Source: Flaccisagitta enflata (Eukaryota; Chaetognatha; Sagittoidea; Aphragmophora). From it: a stretch of DNA of 64,000 nucleotides. The DNA lies in contig OZ231127.1 of the NCBI GenBank assembly GCA_965153355.1, positions 45,818,001-45,882,000 of the forward strand. The letters are read 5' to 3'. Below are positions 1 through 27,871 of this stretch, in pieces (within the stretch, counting starts at the first letter, position 1; each line of letters begins with the position of its first letter). The translations under genes and the position numbers were made by a program. The notes beneath the pieces were generated by a model that saw only the letters and a program-made list of their open reading frames with translations, was not told where the DNA came from and did not search any database.

Positions 1-170
1 GTAGAAAATCTTTCCCAAGGTGCTTTTTGAGAAAAAATAAAAAATTCAAGATTTTTAGCATTATTTTGCAAAAAAAATTTTTTATGTTGATTTGACCTAT
101 TTTTTGACAGCAAAACGTTAATCCTGATAAAGTTCTAATTCATTTGATAGGTCGCACTGTATGGTTTTTC
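1..170. repeat. Dispersed repeat, part of a fold-back element
   Basis: The first 170 bases match 56122-56287 in direct orientation and roughly 56366-56545 in inverted orientation, with many substitutions and small gaps. Shared landmarks are a GTAGAAAATCTTTCC start, a TTTGACCTATT stretch and a CATTTGATAGGTC stretch. At 56 kb the two copies face each other, so this is probably one arm of a fold-back element cut off by the window edge. Confidence 0.6.
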
Positions 171-385
171 TCTCTCTCTCCTCTAATTTCCTTGTGGTTA
201 TTTTGCACATAAGAACACTAGCATGTGATAGTGCTAACAAAATCACGTTGTTAGTATCACCAATAAAACATTAATCCTCTTGACAAGAAAATGGAAAAAT
301 TTGAATAAAAAATAGCCAAATATAGGGAAAGTGACTTAAAACTCAGCCTAATTTGGGTGTGGTTTTCTAGAAGTAATGATAAACA

Positions 386-608
386 ACGCCGGATACACGG
401 CTACCCCAGTCGCTTGCGGGTGGGCAGGGGCCATAATTGAGGTCAGCGGAGCATTTGGGTAGGAGCAGTAAGGCCAAAAACCCCATTAACGCCGAAAAAG
501 TAAAGTGTGACGGACGGACGGACGGACCGACGGACGGACGGACCGACGAATCGACGGACGGACCGACAAAGCGGGGTGTAGAGTCGCGTAGCACGCGACT
601 AAAAAAAG
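386..608 (+). repeat. Family A dispersed repeat, full copy
   Basis: It begins with GCCGGATACACGGCTACC, continues through GCGGGTGGGCAGGGGC, then a GCAGTAAGGCCAAAAACCCC-type stretch, then an imperfect GACG/GACC simple repeat (about 508-570). It ends in a perfect hairpin at 582-600 (AGTCGCG loop CGCGACT) followed by an A run. Related copies lie near 5.5, 7.1, 8.5, 47.1, 48.6, 57.8 and 62.5 kb. Open frames across it (Ser/Pro/Val-rich) come from the simple repeat, so I do not call a protein. I do not recognise the family. The terminal hairpin followed by CTAA recalls Helitron-type 3' ends, and the A run recalls retroposons. Confidence 0.75.
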
Positions 609-1385
609 ACCCATGCCAAATGTTTGACAGTAACAATAAGGTTGTAAAATCAATACTCATAGAAACTGATTAATGGAAGGACAATGCCAATACAACAAAT
701 GATAAGTGCCCTGAAAACTGGAAAAAAATAATTAGAAACCACAGTTTCAGCGTTAACCAGAAATGGAAGTCGCGTGGCGATTAAGAGGCGCGTCGAATTC
801 ACATCGAAATTGTAGCGGAAATGCTCTGTTGTAATACTCTTGTTAAAGGCCAGGTACTCTCTTGCCTTTAGTGCCTGTCATCGAGTTTATCATCGATTTC
901 TTACATTGTAATCGCTGGTCTTTTGTTGAGAACAACAAACATGCTCTTTGTGCCCTGTTTTCAGTAAAACCATGCTTATTTAAAAAAATAATTATAATTA
1001 GGAATTCCTCAGTAGCAAACTAATATTTTTCAGTATAGCCCGCTTCACTTTGCAATTTGATTTTAACTGGGGATTTAACCTGGGAAATCCAAGAGCTAAC
1101 TTTGATATTTTGCATCAATGCTCAGTTCACTTTTAAAAGTTTTTCTATCAGGAGATTCCCCAAGGGAAAACCCTAAGGATTTATATCACTACAAATTGCG
1201 CTTTGTAAGTTTGTTAATGCACACTATTCAAACCATGTGTTAATGAAAATACAAAATTCATGTTATATTGTGTCCAGCATTAAATATATTTATTCACTTA
1301 TATTTCACGATTTAATGCAATATCTCAGCAAGGTGCTTCATCTGATAAATTTGCTGAAACATCCTAAAATCTTACCAGATAGTGG
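609..1385. other. No recognisable gene
   Basis: AT-rich DNA between a family A repeat and a tandem array. I found no splice-flanked open frame, RNA gene or repeat boundary here. The block around 770-960 is somewhat less AT-rich but has no long frame. Confidence 0.5.
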
Positions 1386-2640
1386 CTAATACACTTATGT
1401 AGATTTAAACAAGGTTTGGTGGCTTTAACTCAACTTTTTATGTAATTAGAAATATTTACAGCAAAGTTTCCAAGTATTTGCAGCAATTTGCAGCACTTTG
1501 TTCATCTTTTGACTAAGATCTGCTTTTTATATAAAAGAGCACTTAAAAATAAACTAGATTCCTAAATTTGGTAAAGTTAGGCAATAAAAAAAAATTCAAA
1601 AAATTTAACCCTAACATTTTAGATTTATTCATATCTCAGCGTTTTCTGATATTTCTGAATCATCCTGAATTATTTCTTAATACACTTATGTAGATTTAAA
1701 CAAGGTTTTGTGGCTTTAACTCAACTTCTTATATAATTAAAGATATTTATAGCAAAGTTTCCAAGTATTTGCAGCAATTTGTTCATCTTTTGACTTAGAT
1801 CTGCTTTTTATATGAAAGAGCACTTAAAAATACACTAGATTCAAAAATTTGGTAAAGTTAGGCAATAAAAAAAATTCAGAAAAAATTTTAACCCTAACAT
1901 TTTAGACTATTCAGATCCTCGTTTTTTGAGTGCATCTCTGAATCATCAAATTCAGATTCATTAATTCTATTCTTAATACACTTATGTAGATTTAAACAAG
2001 GTTTTGTGGCTTTAACTCAACTTCTTTTGTAATTAAAGATATTCATAGCAAATTTTCCAAGTATTTGCAGCAATTTGCAGCAACTTCTTCATCTTTTGAT
2101 TTAGATCTGCTTTTTATATGAAAGAGCACTTAAAAACAGACTAGATACCTGAATTTGGTAAAGTTAGGCAATATAAAAAATTCAGAAAAATTTTTAACCC
2201 TAACATCCTTGACTATTCAGATCCTCGTTTTCTGAGCGCATCTTTGAATCCTCGTTTTCTGAGCGCATCTCTGAATCATCATATTCAGATTCATTAATTC
2301 TATTCTTTATACACTTATGTAGATTAAAACAAAGTTTTGTGGCTTCAACTTAACTTTTTATGTAATCAAAGATAATTACAGCAAAGTTTCCAAATATTTG
2401 CAGCAATTATCAGCAACTTTTTCATCTTTTGACTTAGATCTGCTTTTTACATAAAAGAGCACTTAAAAATAGAAAAGATTCCTAAATTTAGTAAAGTTAG
2501 GCAATAAAAAAAATTCAGAAAAATTTTAACCCTAACATCCTAGACTATTTAAATCGTTTTCTGAGCGCATCTCTGAATCATCATATTCAGATTCATTAAT
2601 TCTATTCTTAATACTTAAGAAAACCATTAGTTTTGGTTTC
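1386..2640. repeat. Tandem array of about four 290-333 bp units
   Basis: The phrase ACACTTATGTAGAT recurs at 1391, 1682, 1978 and 2311, giving periods of 291, 296 and 333 bp. Each unit also carries CAAGGTTTTGTGGC, a CATCTTTTGACT stretch, an AAGAGCACTTAAAAA stretch and TTTTAACCCTAACAT. The longer third interval has an internal repeat of a TCCTCGTTTTCTGAGCGCATC-like phrase near 2220-2270. No coding frame survives. It looks like a short satellite or large minisatellite just outside the left end of the palindrome. Confidence 0.85.
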
Positions 2641-2866
2641 TTCCATGATGATAGGGACTGTAAACATCAAAAATTGTTCAGAACTAAAAATAAATAACTA
2701 ATCTCTATTAAAAAATAGAGAGGATCATCTCAAACTAGGTGAGGGATCATCGGAAACTAGCTCGAAAGAGGGATCATCCAGCGGGAGGATCTCACACTAG
2801 CTTTCCTAACGGAGGAACAGCAGGATCCACCCTAGCCGCTTTTGAACGCAATGTTTGAATCTTAAT
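2641..2866. other. Short spacer with imperfect 25-bp repeats
   Basis: Between the tandem array and the palindrome edge are about four short phrases of the GGATCATC...ACTAG type (2720-2800). Nothing coding is seen. Confidence 0.4.
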
Positions 2867-3045
2867 CCGGAGAGAAATTGAAAAGGAAATCAGTCCAATG
2901 GCTGAATCCCTACTATTTATGTTGACTCGTAAACTAAGTATGTGTCAGTCTGTTTGATGGGTGTCTGCAATCAGTCAATCACCCAGGAACTTGCCATTCC
3001 AATTCAAATTTTTCATACGAAAACGTAAAATGAAAAAAAAGGGAA

Positions 3046-3055
<10 letters not shown>

Positions 3056-3106
<51 letters not shown>

Positions 3107-3108
3107 GA
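3056..3108. repeat. (GA)n microsatellite
   Basis: A nearly pure GA tract. The right arm has a longer counterpart (35971-36057), and next to it the right arm carries about 88 bp (35883-35970) that are missing on this side. Confidence 0.9.
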
Positions 3109-3327
3109 GAGCTAAATGCTAATTGCTAAGTGAATCTAAACAAACAGAGTTACAGCCTACAGTTCACTGATAGTCTGAAACCATTTTAGCTAACATCGTC
3201 ACTGAAGCCATTGCCTTGGCTCACTCGATCGAAACCGAGCAAATAATTAGGACGACCGTCCACCCGCCTGTCAAATTTAAAAGATGATCTATATCTTCCG
3301 ATTACCTGCATCGTAGCACGTTTCATT

Positions 3328-3330
<3 letters not shown>

Positions 3331-3383
<53 letters not shown>
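3331..3383. repeat. (GA)n microsatellite
   Basis: A GA tract just after a CATTCACAGAGA stretch. Its right-arm partner at 35562-35663 is about twice as long. Confidence 0.9.
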
Positions 3384-3388
<5 letters not shown>

Positions 3389-3989
3389 AGGCCAGATACA
3401 CAAGAGTAATTCCCTGCAAAAAAAAAATGTTATGCGGTCTAGCAACTTTAATCGCGATCTTCACATTTTTGCCATTCGAAATGTTTCAAAAACTTGTATT
3501 GTTTTCAGATGTTTGTGCACATCTCATCATTACCCTTAGAATCTCTAGATAAACTAACGAACACTCTTTGGCGCACCCAATTGTTCACGTGTCGACATTC
3601 AAGATGCCTTGTGTGACGAGTTTTTCAACAGGTGCGTTATCACAATATTTACGCCGTGCTGAAGGAGACGTAGCGCCTATAAATCAAGCAATGGAGTACA
3701 TAATAATCTTGACGGTTCTTGCAGACTTTTAAAAAAAGCAGACTTGAATAGCTGAAAAGCCCAATAATCACATCTTGATAATCTTTTTTTTTCGCAGTGA
3801 TCGGAATTAGCACGCCTTGGTCACTCCCAAGCGATGAGGAACCAAATTGGCCAAACCGGATATCATGTCATTTGAACCACGACGGAGAGAAGCGCCTTCG
3901 TTCCAAATAGTACGCGAAATGATTAGTCTTGATTGTCGTGACGTTCTTGATTTCTGCCCGTTGACAAGAAGTAAACCTCAATTAGGTTC

Positions 3990-4036
3990 TAGTTGGGTTT
4001 TGAACATTATAACCCATCTTTTCCACATTCGACAGA
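3990..4036 (+). promoter_or_regulatory. Possible core promoter of the left formin copy
   Basis: A TATA-like CATTATAACC (4005-4014) lies about 20 bases before CCACATTCGAC. This is 340 bases upstream of the formin start codon, at the end of an AT-rich stretch and just before GC-richer DNA. ACAG|AG at 4032-4037 could instead be a splice acceptor for a 5'-UTR exon. This is inferred from position and weak motifs only. Confidence 0.2.
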
Positions 4037-4356
4037 GTCGAGGAGAGTCTGCGGGGCGACGGTACACTAGGAGACCGCCACTTGAGGACTATTCCCGCGA
4101 AGTCTACGAGTTCTTGCGTCGAAGCTTTGAAAAAGAAGAAGAGATCTGCACCTGTCATCAGTATCTCAACAATCCACAGTCACCGCGACGGACGCGGACT
4201 CGTCTTAACTCTCCTTCGGCTCTCACTTGCGCGCCTCATCAAAGAGGCTCGGCAGCTCAACAAGTGCATCAACAAAACGTGAAGCGCCGAGGGCACAGAC
4301 GAAGCGTCTCTTATGCTGGCCATATAATCGTCGATAAACCTTTCGCATCAGAAAGG

Positions 4357-19502
<15,146 letters not shown>

Positions 19503-20107
19503 CGCAGCGGAAGACGAAGGTATATTCGATGGTTCGGGAGTTAATTCGTCTGTCGTTGACGACGAATAGCGTGGTATTGCCCGACTCAGCAGCGATGGGG
19601 TGAAATGCGTTACTACTAGGGTAAAATCGGTCATTATTTTATTCAAGTATTATTATCAATTTATCATCAGTGATTTTCTCGTAATAAGATAAGAAAGGCT
19701 GATCGGCTGATCCTTGGTGACCTATCTCAACCAACCCCATGAATGTAAACGCGCTATATTTATTCATTCTCTCGTACATTTGGGGAAAACTAGGTTTAGA
19801 AGGGAATATTTGCCTGAATTTTATCCCCATCTGAGCAGGATTACATGTTCTGTAACGAAACCAAATCATGACTTATTTAACGCTTCCAACTCAATGCTTC
19901 ATATGATCCAATCTTTTCTAGATTCTTACATTCAGCAATCTTTCGAAAGTTTTGCTTAACTGTCAAAATGATGCTTCCAAGTTCCAGCGTTTAATTCCTC
20001 TTGATCTGTTTAGCCAAAAAGAATTCGATTCTCAGTTTCGGTCTGTCCCGCTTTGTAGTTTCGATGTATACCTTTCAGTTGCGGATGTGCGACTGTGTCG
20101 TCACTCG

Positions 20108-21804
20108 TCAACCATAAGATTTGTTTGGTGTTTTCAGCCCTTGCCAACCATGCGCATGTGTAACAAAGGCGACCATAATGTCTTTGAACGGCTGCACGCG
20201 ATCTGGATCAGACTCGTCCAGCACTTTCTCCATCCGATCTTTGCACTGTTTGAGGTCGCGACCAACCGCGATCATTTCTTTTCCCAAATCGTCGAAATTT
20301 ACCAACGTCGCCTGTTTAATGTCTGAAGGGTCGGGAAATGGGAGTTTGGCCCTGTCAGTCCCTAAAGCGTCCTTGTCGTATTTCGTGACATATTGAAGGA
20401 CGATGTACTGCAATAAGTTGGAAGCGTTGTCTGACGTCTTCACGTCTTTTAATTTCGGCAAAATATCGAGATTAAATCCATCAGCTTGTCCTTTCTGTTT
20501 GTTCCCGCCGTTCATGTAATTTCCAAACGCCAATATGATGCCTAGAATCTTTTTAATTTCCGAGTTTTTCATCAAGGCGTCGATGGTCATTTTAAGATTG
20601 TCCAGTTTCTTAGCCACTTCCCCTAATTTGTCCGGAAAGGTGGTTTGAAACACGAAGCAAGAAATTCTTTCTTGAAAGTGCGGAATTTGAGCCAAGTCCC
20701 ACAAGAACTGATCCGGCTTGTCAAGCGGCTCTTCTTCGGCTTTCTTTCCCGACGTCACGTGACGCCTGAGTTGATCCAGTTCCTCTTTGGTGGCTCTCAC
20801 TTCGTAGAGAGATTGAAGCGCCTCGACGTCAATGATGGCCGTGTCCATCTGAATGACAGCGGATTCCACAACGGCGATGGTCACGCGCAAACTTTGAACT
20901 AGAATGCCCACTGCTTGTGATCTTTTCTGTTCGAGGATTTTGGTTTGTTGTTTCGCAGAAGCCATGGTGGCTGCGGCGCCATCTTTGCCTTTCTCGGTCG
21001 CCATGTCCTCTTTCTTTTTCATGGCGACAGCGGCCTTTCTTCCAAAAAGTTTGGAAAACTCTTCAGCCTCCACTTCCGGTTCTTCTATCGATGACCACAA
21101 GACGTTTTTAGGAGGTTCTTGCTGGCCCGGAAGTTGAATTTTGTTCCAGTGGAGATTCTTCATTGGGGCGGCTGGTGTGATGATCGGTTTCCTCGGTACG
21201 GGCGGCCCCATTCTTATAGCAGGAGCGCCTGGGGGTCCAGGGAACCTCCCTGGTGGCGGCGGTGGTGGTGGCCGCATGCCCCCCGGAGGTGGCGGAGGAG
21301 GTGGTATGCCACCTGGAGGCGGAGGAGGTCGCGGTATACCACCCGGGGGTGGAGGGGGTGGGGGTATGCCCCCAGGTGGTGGTGGAGGTCGGGGTATACC
21401 CCCTGGCGATGGTGGTGGTGGTGGAGGTCGCGGGATATTACTAGGGAGTGGCGGTGGGGGTGGAATACCACCTGGAGGTGGTGGTGGGGGTGGAATGCCA
21501 CCCGGAGGTGGTGGTGGTCGTGGAATGCCACCGGGAAGTGGTGGAGGTGCAGGTATACCGCCAGGTAGAGGTGGCGGAGCTGGAATACCACCAGGAAGCG
21601 GAGGGGGAGCTGGGACACCCCCTGGGAGAGGTGGCGGTGGTGGAATACCTCTAGGAAGTGGAGGTGGTGGAGGGATACCGGAGGGAAGGGGAGGAGGGGG
21701 TGGAATGCCGCCCGGAGGTGGTGGAGGAGTAGGAATCGCGGCTGTGGGAAGACGAGGAGCGACTGGTGTGGAAATGGCCGCAGATGCAGAGGGCAGCTCG
21801 TCGT
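20108..21804 (-). pseudogene. FMN2: Formin exon 7, right copy, truncated
   Basis: FH1 (about 21196-21720) and most of FH2 match the left exon base for base wherever I compared them, in all reading frames. After the arm edge at 20159 the reading becomes HAHGWQGLKTPNKSYG and stops. No splice donor near the edge offers an obvious way to keep a longer product. Confidence 0.88.
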
Positions 21805-22639
21805 CTACAATAAGCACAGATGCGCACGAAAGGCGGGTTGAAATGGCGTTCGACAACAAAGCGGGAGAGGGAGTTGAAAATGAAAAAAAAATCATGAAAC
21901 AAAAACTATTCAGAGGTTATGAAAACATTTAAACACTACAACCTATACGTGCAGCAAACAAACTACAGTTGAGCCTTGCTATAGCGCATCCAATTATAAG
22001 ACATACTCACCTAGAAAGCATAGAAGTTGTGCCACAAGTTTTGTAATTCTAGATTAGAAGATTGACAACAAAGCAACTTCACTATAAAAACCTGAAAATA
22101 TCCACTTCCTTGGTTGGCATGCGCTCTACCAAAGCTAAACCGAGCTCAAATCGATTTCTTTGTTAATGGACGGGCAAAAGATAATTCTTTGAAGATTGAG
22201 GTAAGTACCACGGCGTTACCACTTTCTTGTGTCAATCCAAAACTCATTACCGATAAATATTTTCTTGGCAATTCAAGATCTATCAATCGATTATTCTTTT
22301 GCGATTGTATTTCTACCATGAAAATGACTATAGTTTTGAAGCACAAACGTTTGTTCCTGATCTATGGGCGTTCATACATCGCAATGAGCAGATGCCAGAT
22401 GCATGCAATTGGATATGTGTAGTTACTGGCTAAGATAAATGTTATTAGAATGAATGGCCCACAGTCAAAATCGCCTACCATGAACAAAGAGATCGATTCT
22501 TCTGTTATATTGATTAATATAGGAAACAATTTGAAAACATTGTATGTATATAGAATTGGACATGTTTGACCAGTAGAAATTTGAACCATCGGCCTGCGGG
22601 CTCAATAGTCTATCTGGCCTTCTTTGGAACGCTAAAATG

Positions 22640-23760
22640 GTTCAGAAGTGTGTAAAAAATATGATCTCATATGATCTCATCCACCTGACACTAAACCAAT
22701 TTAAGGCTCAGTCCATAAAAAATCTTCTCAGTTCAAGATTTGGGACCCTTCCGCTGCACATCTCAGGTCAAAGGTTAATGAAATCAAATTTTCCAAAAAG
22801 AAAAAAAAAAATAGGATATCTGCCAGCAGAATCAGGAACCATGCAAAAAAAAAGTATCATTCTTTTTTTTTCCCATCTAAACCTTATCAAAATCATTGTC
22901 ATACGTCAAAAAGACAGAAGAGCAAATTTCGTTTTTTGAAAATTGACTTCAAATTACTTTTGACCTAAGGTTTGCAGTAGTAGAGTCCCAATCTTGAACT
23001 GAGAAAAATTTTGATGGACTGAGCAGTAGCTTGTACCTAAATGACTAAAAGCAATAAAATCAGAATTCTACGAGTAGTTCTTGTTGTGGGGCTGTCTTGG
23101 GCTTCTAATGGCATCAATTTTGGTCTGATAAATTTGCATCTTGCTGTCCGCGCCTTACCTTGAATTTTCCTTCAGCCTATGGGAAACCAAAAATTTCAAA
23201 GTGCTTAAATCTCTGTTTTGACTGCAGATTTGAAATCTGCAGAAAAAACTGTTAATTGAAAGTGCTTTCCTTTTTTCAATATTCCTTCGGGATCATAGTC
23301 AAAATTCATCTTAAAGATATGAAAAAAAAGGTAAGTTCGGCAATTTTATATATAAATTAAAGAGAATGGTAAATTTTGCAAACTTTGACGCTTATTTTGA
23401 GCATTTTCTAGTTGGAATTTTGAAAAAAGGAAAGCACGTTCAATTAACAGTTTTTTCTGCAAATTTCAAATCTGCAGTCAAAACAGAGATTTAAGCACTT
23501 TGAAATTTTTGGTTTCCCATTGGCTGAAGGAAAATTCAAGGTAAGGCGCGGACAGCAAGATACAATTTTTTCAGACCAAAAGTGATGTCATTGGAAGCCC
23601 AAGACAGCCCCACAATAAGAACTACTTGTGGAATTCTGATTTTATTGTTTATTGTCATTTCGGTACAAGCTACTGAGCAGATTCCCAACCCTTTTATTGA
23701 TCTTGTTTTAAGTGGATGAGATGAGATCACAATTTCTTCACAATTCGTGATCATATTAAT
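22640..23760. repeat. Nested fold-back elements, right-arm copy
   Basis: Counterpart of 15195-16250. The inner element with CAGTAGCTTGTACC-type ends spans about 23018-23690 here and is slightly longer and better preserved than on the left. It still has TGGGGCTGTCTTGGGCTTC, which is broken by a gap in the left copy. Confidence 0.75.
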
Positions 23761-23856
23761 ACAAACGCTTGTCACAAACGCTTGTCATAGACAATGATCT
23801 ACTGGATAAACATTAAACAATCAAGCGAAAATAGTAATTGTTGATGGACCACTTAC

Positions 23857-24343
23857 CACGTGGTTCTTTCCCTTTCATCAAATCTGTGGTGGACGTCGTA
23901 ACCGACGTCTTTTGATCGGCGCTCATGAGACCCTCTATGCCCGAGAGCACCTGATATCTCTCTATCTCCCCACTAAGAAGCTGAATCTTCTCTTCAAGCT
24001 TTCCTAATTTCTTTTGGTAATCAGCTTCAGCGGCAGCATCTGGCGCCACCGCTTTGTCTCCAAATGCTTCCATCTTTTCGCGTTTAAGCTTGCCGACTTC
24101 GAGAAGCTGCTTCTCCTTTTCAGCGGCGAGGAGAGATGCGACAGCTGGCGGCCATTGGGATACATCGATTTTGGAAGGTGTCGAGTCTGATGAAACTGAC
24201 AAACGCCGCTGAACTTCAGATCGCGCCCAGTGGTACATTTCGTCCATTCTGAAGACGCCGCGAGTCTGAGCGTTACCTCCTTTCTCCAACGGTTTGAGAA
24301 CACCCGCGGCCATGAGATGAGTGCAAAATTGAGAGGATATCAC
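23857..24343 (-). pseudogene. FMN2: Formin exon 6, right copy
   Basis: Same 487-bp exon and same splice sites as 14599-15085; no coding difference seen. Confidence 0.85.
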
Positions 24344-25016
24344 CTGCATAAAAAACGACGATGAAATGATTAACATGTGGCGATTGTGGCGTCAATGAGA
24401 ACAGGTCGCTCAACGGCAATACGGAAGAAAATCATTCTAACGAACACGCTTCTTACGAAATTCCGCCTCTAACGAATATCTTTGAAAGTCCCATCATTCT
24501 TTCTTTACATCTCGCTTTTTCAGTCGTACGTTTTTAGCTGAATTTAGCCTCATTTCTGAGGTCAGATCCTTTTCTCTGCTAGCTTGTATTTTGGAACAGG
24601 AATGTGGAAAATATCTTGGCATTAATTTGCGCAAATATTTATACTTTTCTCAAGGCTAGGGAAGCTAAATTTTTAATGACTGATGAAATTTGAGCCTTGT
24701 AACTGGGTACCACTTCTTTGTTATTGTCGTTTCCAAGCATTTACGATAGTTTTTCTCTGATGAGATTCTTTGTTTTAAAAAATCACCGAAAATGAACAGT
24801 GACTAACTAAAAATCGCCTGTAACAAAGACTTTTTCAGCGAAAATGGTATTTCTGAGTGACATGTAACGAATTTTTTTCATAGAGAGAAAAAAAAGAAAG
24901 ATAGAAAGAAAGGCAGATAGAGGAATAGGAAGGAAAAGAGTAAGAAAGAAAGAAAGAAAGAAAAGAAGGATGTAGAAAGAAAAAAAAAAGTTATCCTAAA
25001 GAGAATTTTCAAAAGG

Positions 25017-25112
<96 letters not shown>

Positions 25113-25767
25113 CTATGTGTGTGTGCGACTATCTGTGTGTGTGTGTGTGACTGTGTGTGTGTGACTATGTGTGTGTGACTATGTGTGTGTGTGTGTGTGT
25201 GTGTGAGGATATGCTATTTTGAACCGCGTAACTTTTATGTTGTCCTTAATTAACAAAGCAGTTCTGATGGTTGTTTAAGCTACTATATTGCTACCACTTT
25301 TTTCGCTATGGCTACAGCGAAATTCGCCTATAACGAAAAAATATCAGGTTCCCTTGGGCTTCGTTAGAAAGGTTTTTAATTGTTTGTGGTCAGCGATTCC
25401 CGTTGCCCTGCTTTGCATGTTTTTGAATTGGAGTGAGAAGAAGCAGGGCAGCGGCCCCAAAAGGGACAAAGTCCTGTAGAACACAGGAAGGCTTTTGTTT
25501 GTCTGTCCGTCCCCCCCAGATCCTTTCAGGCCTAAAATCTGCCGCGTCAGGCCTAAAATCCGCCCGCTCAGGCCTGAAATCTGCCCGCTCAGGCCTGAAA
25601 TCTGCCCGCTCAGGCCTGAAATCTGCCTGCTCAGGCCTGAAATCTGCCCGCTCATTTTCACAACTTCTTTGCGTTGCAATTTGTTTTGTTTTCAAAAAAA
25701 AATTCATTCATTTCATTCATTCATTCATTCATTCATTCATTCATTCACATGACGAGAGAATATTAAC
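24344..25767 (-). other. Formin intron 5, right copy
   Basis: It holds a GT tract (25020-25205), a family B half-element (25387-25655) and a CATT tract (25700-25745). A small cluster of differences from the left arm lies at 24650-24675 (CTCAAGGCTAGG against the left arm's CTCGCTGGCTAGG, same sense). Confidence 0.8.
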
Positions 25768-25929
25768 CTTGAGATCATCGGATGTTAATCTTTGAGAGAT
25801 ATAAACGTCGCCCTCGAATGCCGTAGAAAACCAGTTAATTAACATGGCTCCCTCGAATTTTTCCAACTGTTTGAAGTCCACCTTTTCCGGTATGAATGTA
25901 GGCTTGGAAACGTGCTTCTCCACATCAAG
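25768..25929 (-). pseudogene. FMN2: Formin exon 5, right copy
   Basis: Same 162-bp phase 0/0 exon as 13036-13197. Confidence 0.85.
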
Positions 25930-26053
25930 CTGTAAAATTAGAAATTAAGCAAGCTTACTCCTTGTAGTAGAAACAAGCCCGATCGGGCTAAGATGCATCC
26001 GGACTGCAGTTTGAGGAGCCCCATGGTTAATGCAGAGCGTCATAAAATTTCAC

Positions 26054-27015
26054 CTGAGAGGCCGAAGCAGATTTCAAAGGATTTTTCATCGACGACGGCG
26101 TGAGATTATCTCCCTCGGCTTGGAATTGGGATGGCGTTTCCACTACATCCACGGAATTCCTAGAATCAACTTTCTCGACGTCGCGCAGTTTAATCAACGA
26201 TTCCTCCTCCTCCTCCTTGGTCTCGATTTTTTCTTTAGCGATGGTCACCGGCGTCGGTGTCACCGGTGTAGGCTGCACCTTTGACGCCATCGCGTCGTCA
26301 AAAACGCATTCAATGTCTTCCACGGCGGCGACGATTTTCGCCTCGGATTCCTCAATAGCGAGTTCCGCTTTAAGCGCCGCGGAAGAACTGACATCTTGAA
26401 TAAGTGCGACAGTCTGAGAGGCAGGTAACGGGAGAGCCTTCTGAGAACAATCGCCGACTCGATCGTTGTAGTCGAAAGGCTTCTTGTTGTTACCACTAGT
26501 CCATTCGGTGAGATCGCTGAGATTCGGCGTCGAGCGCGAGGCTTTCGACATTTCTACTTCGGCGTGGTCAAGATCGGTGACCATGATAGTTTTCTTCTCT
26601 CGATTGTCGTCGATGTTGCCGCCATAAGCGTGATCCACGCTCTTGAACGGTCTCACGGCGCGATACGTATCCGTTGGATCGCCGATAGACATGGAGGATG
26701 ATCTTCTTGCGATCGGTACTTTTCTCTCGTGGAAACGACGCCGACGGAGGCTAGGGCTAAGTGGCTTCGTCGGATCTCCCGTCGAACTCTGATCCAGTAG
26801 CGCGCCACCGTTGACGTTGTTGTCTTCGGAATCTAGACGCGACGTTCTTGAAGCGCGTCGACTTCCGGGACTTTTGCTGCGCTCCCTCCAAGATTCTCGT
26901 CGTTGAACGGCGCTCGTCGGGCTTTTTTCTCGCGAAGTACTCGCTTTAACGGCTTCTCTCTGCTGCACCGACTCACGACTGTGAACTCGTTCCATGGGTC
27001 GCCGTTCCGGTTTGC
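26054..27015 (-). pseudogene. FMN2: Formin exon 4, right copy
   Basis: Same 962-bp exon as 11950-12911. Translations of all frames agree between arms, so synonymous positions agree too. Confidence 0.85.
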
Positions 27016-27240
27016 CTGAAGATAGTTTTCGATAGTTAATTGGTTTGTATTTTTAGAATTTTATCGTCTCTGTTCCAGATTGTGTCTTTTTTGTCGATCA
27101 CTGTGTACTCTTCTCGGTTGCCTTCCACTCAATAACGTAGTTTTCGTTCTTAGTATTCAACCATAAATAAAGGGAATTGATCTTTTTGTTCAGTGAAGAT
27201 TTTATTTACCACTTCCCAACGTGTAACGGAAAAAATTTAC

Positions 27241-27374
27241 CTGGAGACGGAGTCCTCGAATAGGATCGAGGTCGTGGTGAATTGCCGTTGTTGATTTGAT
27301 CTCTTCCAGCAGGTTCAGGCTTCCAACCACGGCTCATGAGGCCACCGCCGCGCTCTACATGCGGTTCTCCCATG
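27241..27374 (-). pseudogene. FMN2: Formin exon 3, right copy (134 bp, in frame)
   Basis: One base shorter than the left exon. This length keeps the phase from exon 2 to exon 4, so it is taken as the ancestral form. Confidence 0.85.
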
Positions 27375-27451
27375 CTGTAAAAAGAAAAGCAGAATTTTCT
27401 TGATTATCTACTCATTCTAGAGGAAAGAGGCAAAAAAGTTATGCCGGAGAA

Positions 27452-27797
27452 TCAATCTCTCAATCTCTCTATCTCTCTATCTCTCAATCTCTCAATCTCT
27501 CAATCTCTCTATCTCTCAATCTCTCAATCTCTCAATCTCTCTATCTCTCTATCTCTCTATCTCTCAATCTCTCAATCTCTCAATCTCTCAATCTCTCAAT
27601 CTCTCAATCTCTCTCTCTCTCAATCTCTCTCTCTCTCAATCTCTCTCTCTCTCAATCTCTCTCTCTCTCAATCTCTCTCTCTCTCAATCTCTCTCTCTCT
27701 CAATTCTCTCTCTCTCTCAATCTCTCTCTCTCTCAATCTCTCTCTCTCTCAATCTCTCTCTCTCTCAATCTCTCTCTCTCTCAATCTCTCTCTCTCT

Positions 27798-27864
<67 letters not shown>
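27452..27864. repeat. (TC)n / (AATCTC)n tract
   Basis: Partner of 11162-11515 with more AATCTC interruptions; the pure CT part is confined to the last 60 or so bases. Confidence 0.85.

Positions 27865-27871
<7 letters not shown>

Noticed and set aside
3604-3909. Possible upstream exons: ATG at 3604 with donor at 3632, then an exon from 3798 after TTCGCAG reading SDEEPNWPNRISCHLNHDGE
   Set aside because: The second piece meets a stop at 3908 and joins the formin exon only through a weak donor (TA|GTACGC) and a shifted acceptor. The MGN start at 4357 fits FMN2 better. It may be 5' UTR or an unrelated short gene.
19714-20326. Open frames of 81 and 124 residues in the palindrome spacer
   Set aside because: No domain, no splice support, and the second one runs into antisense formin.
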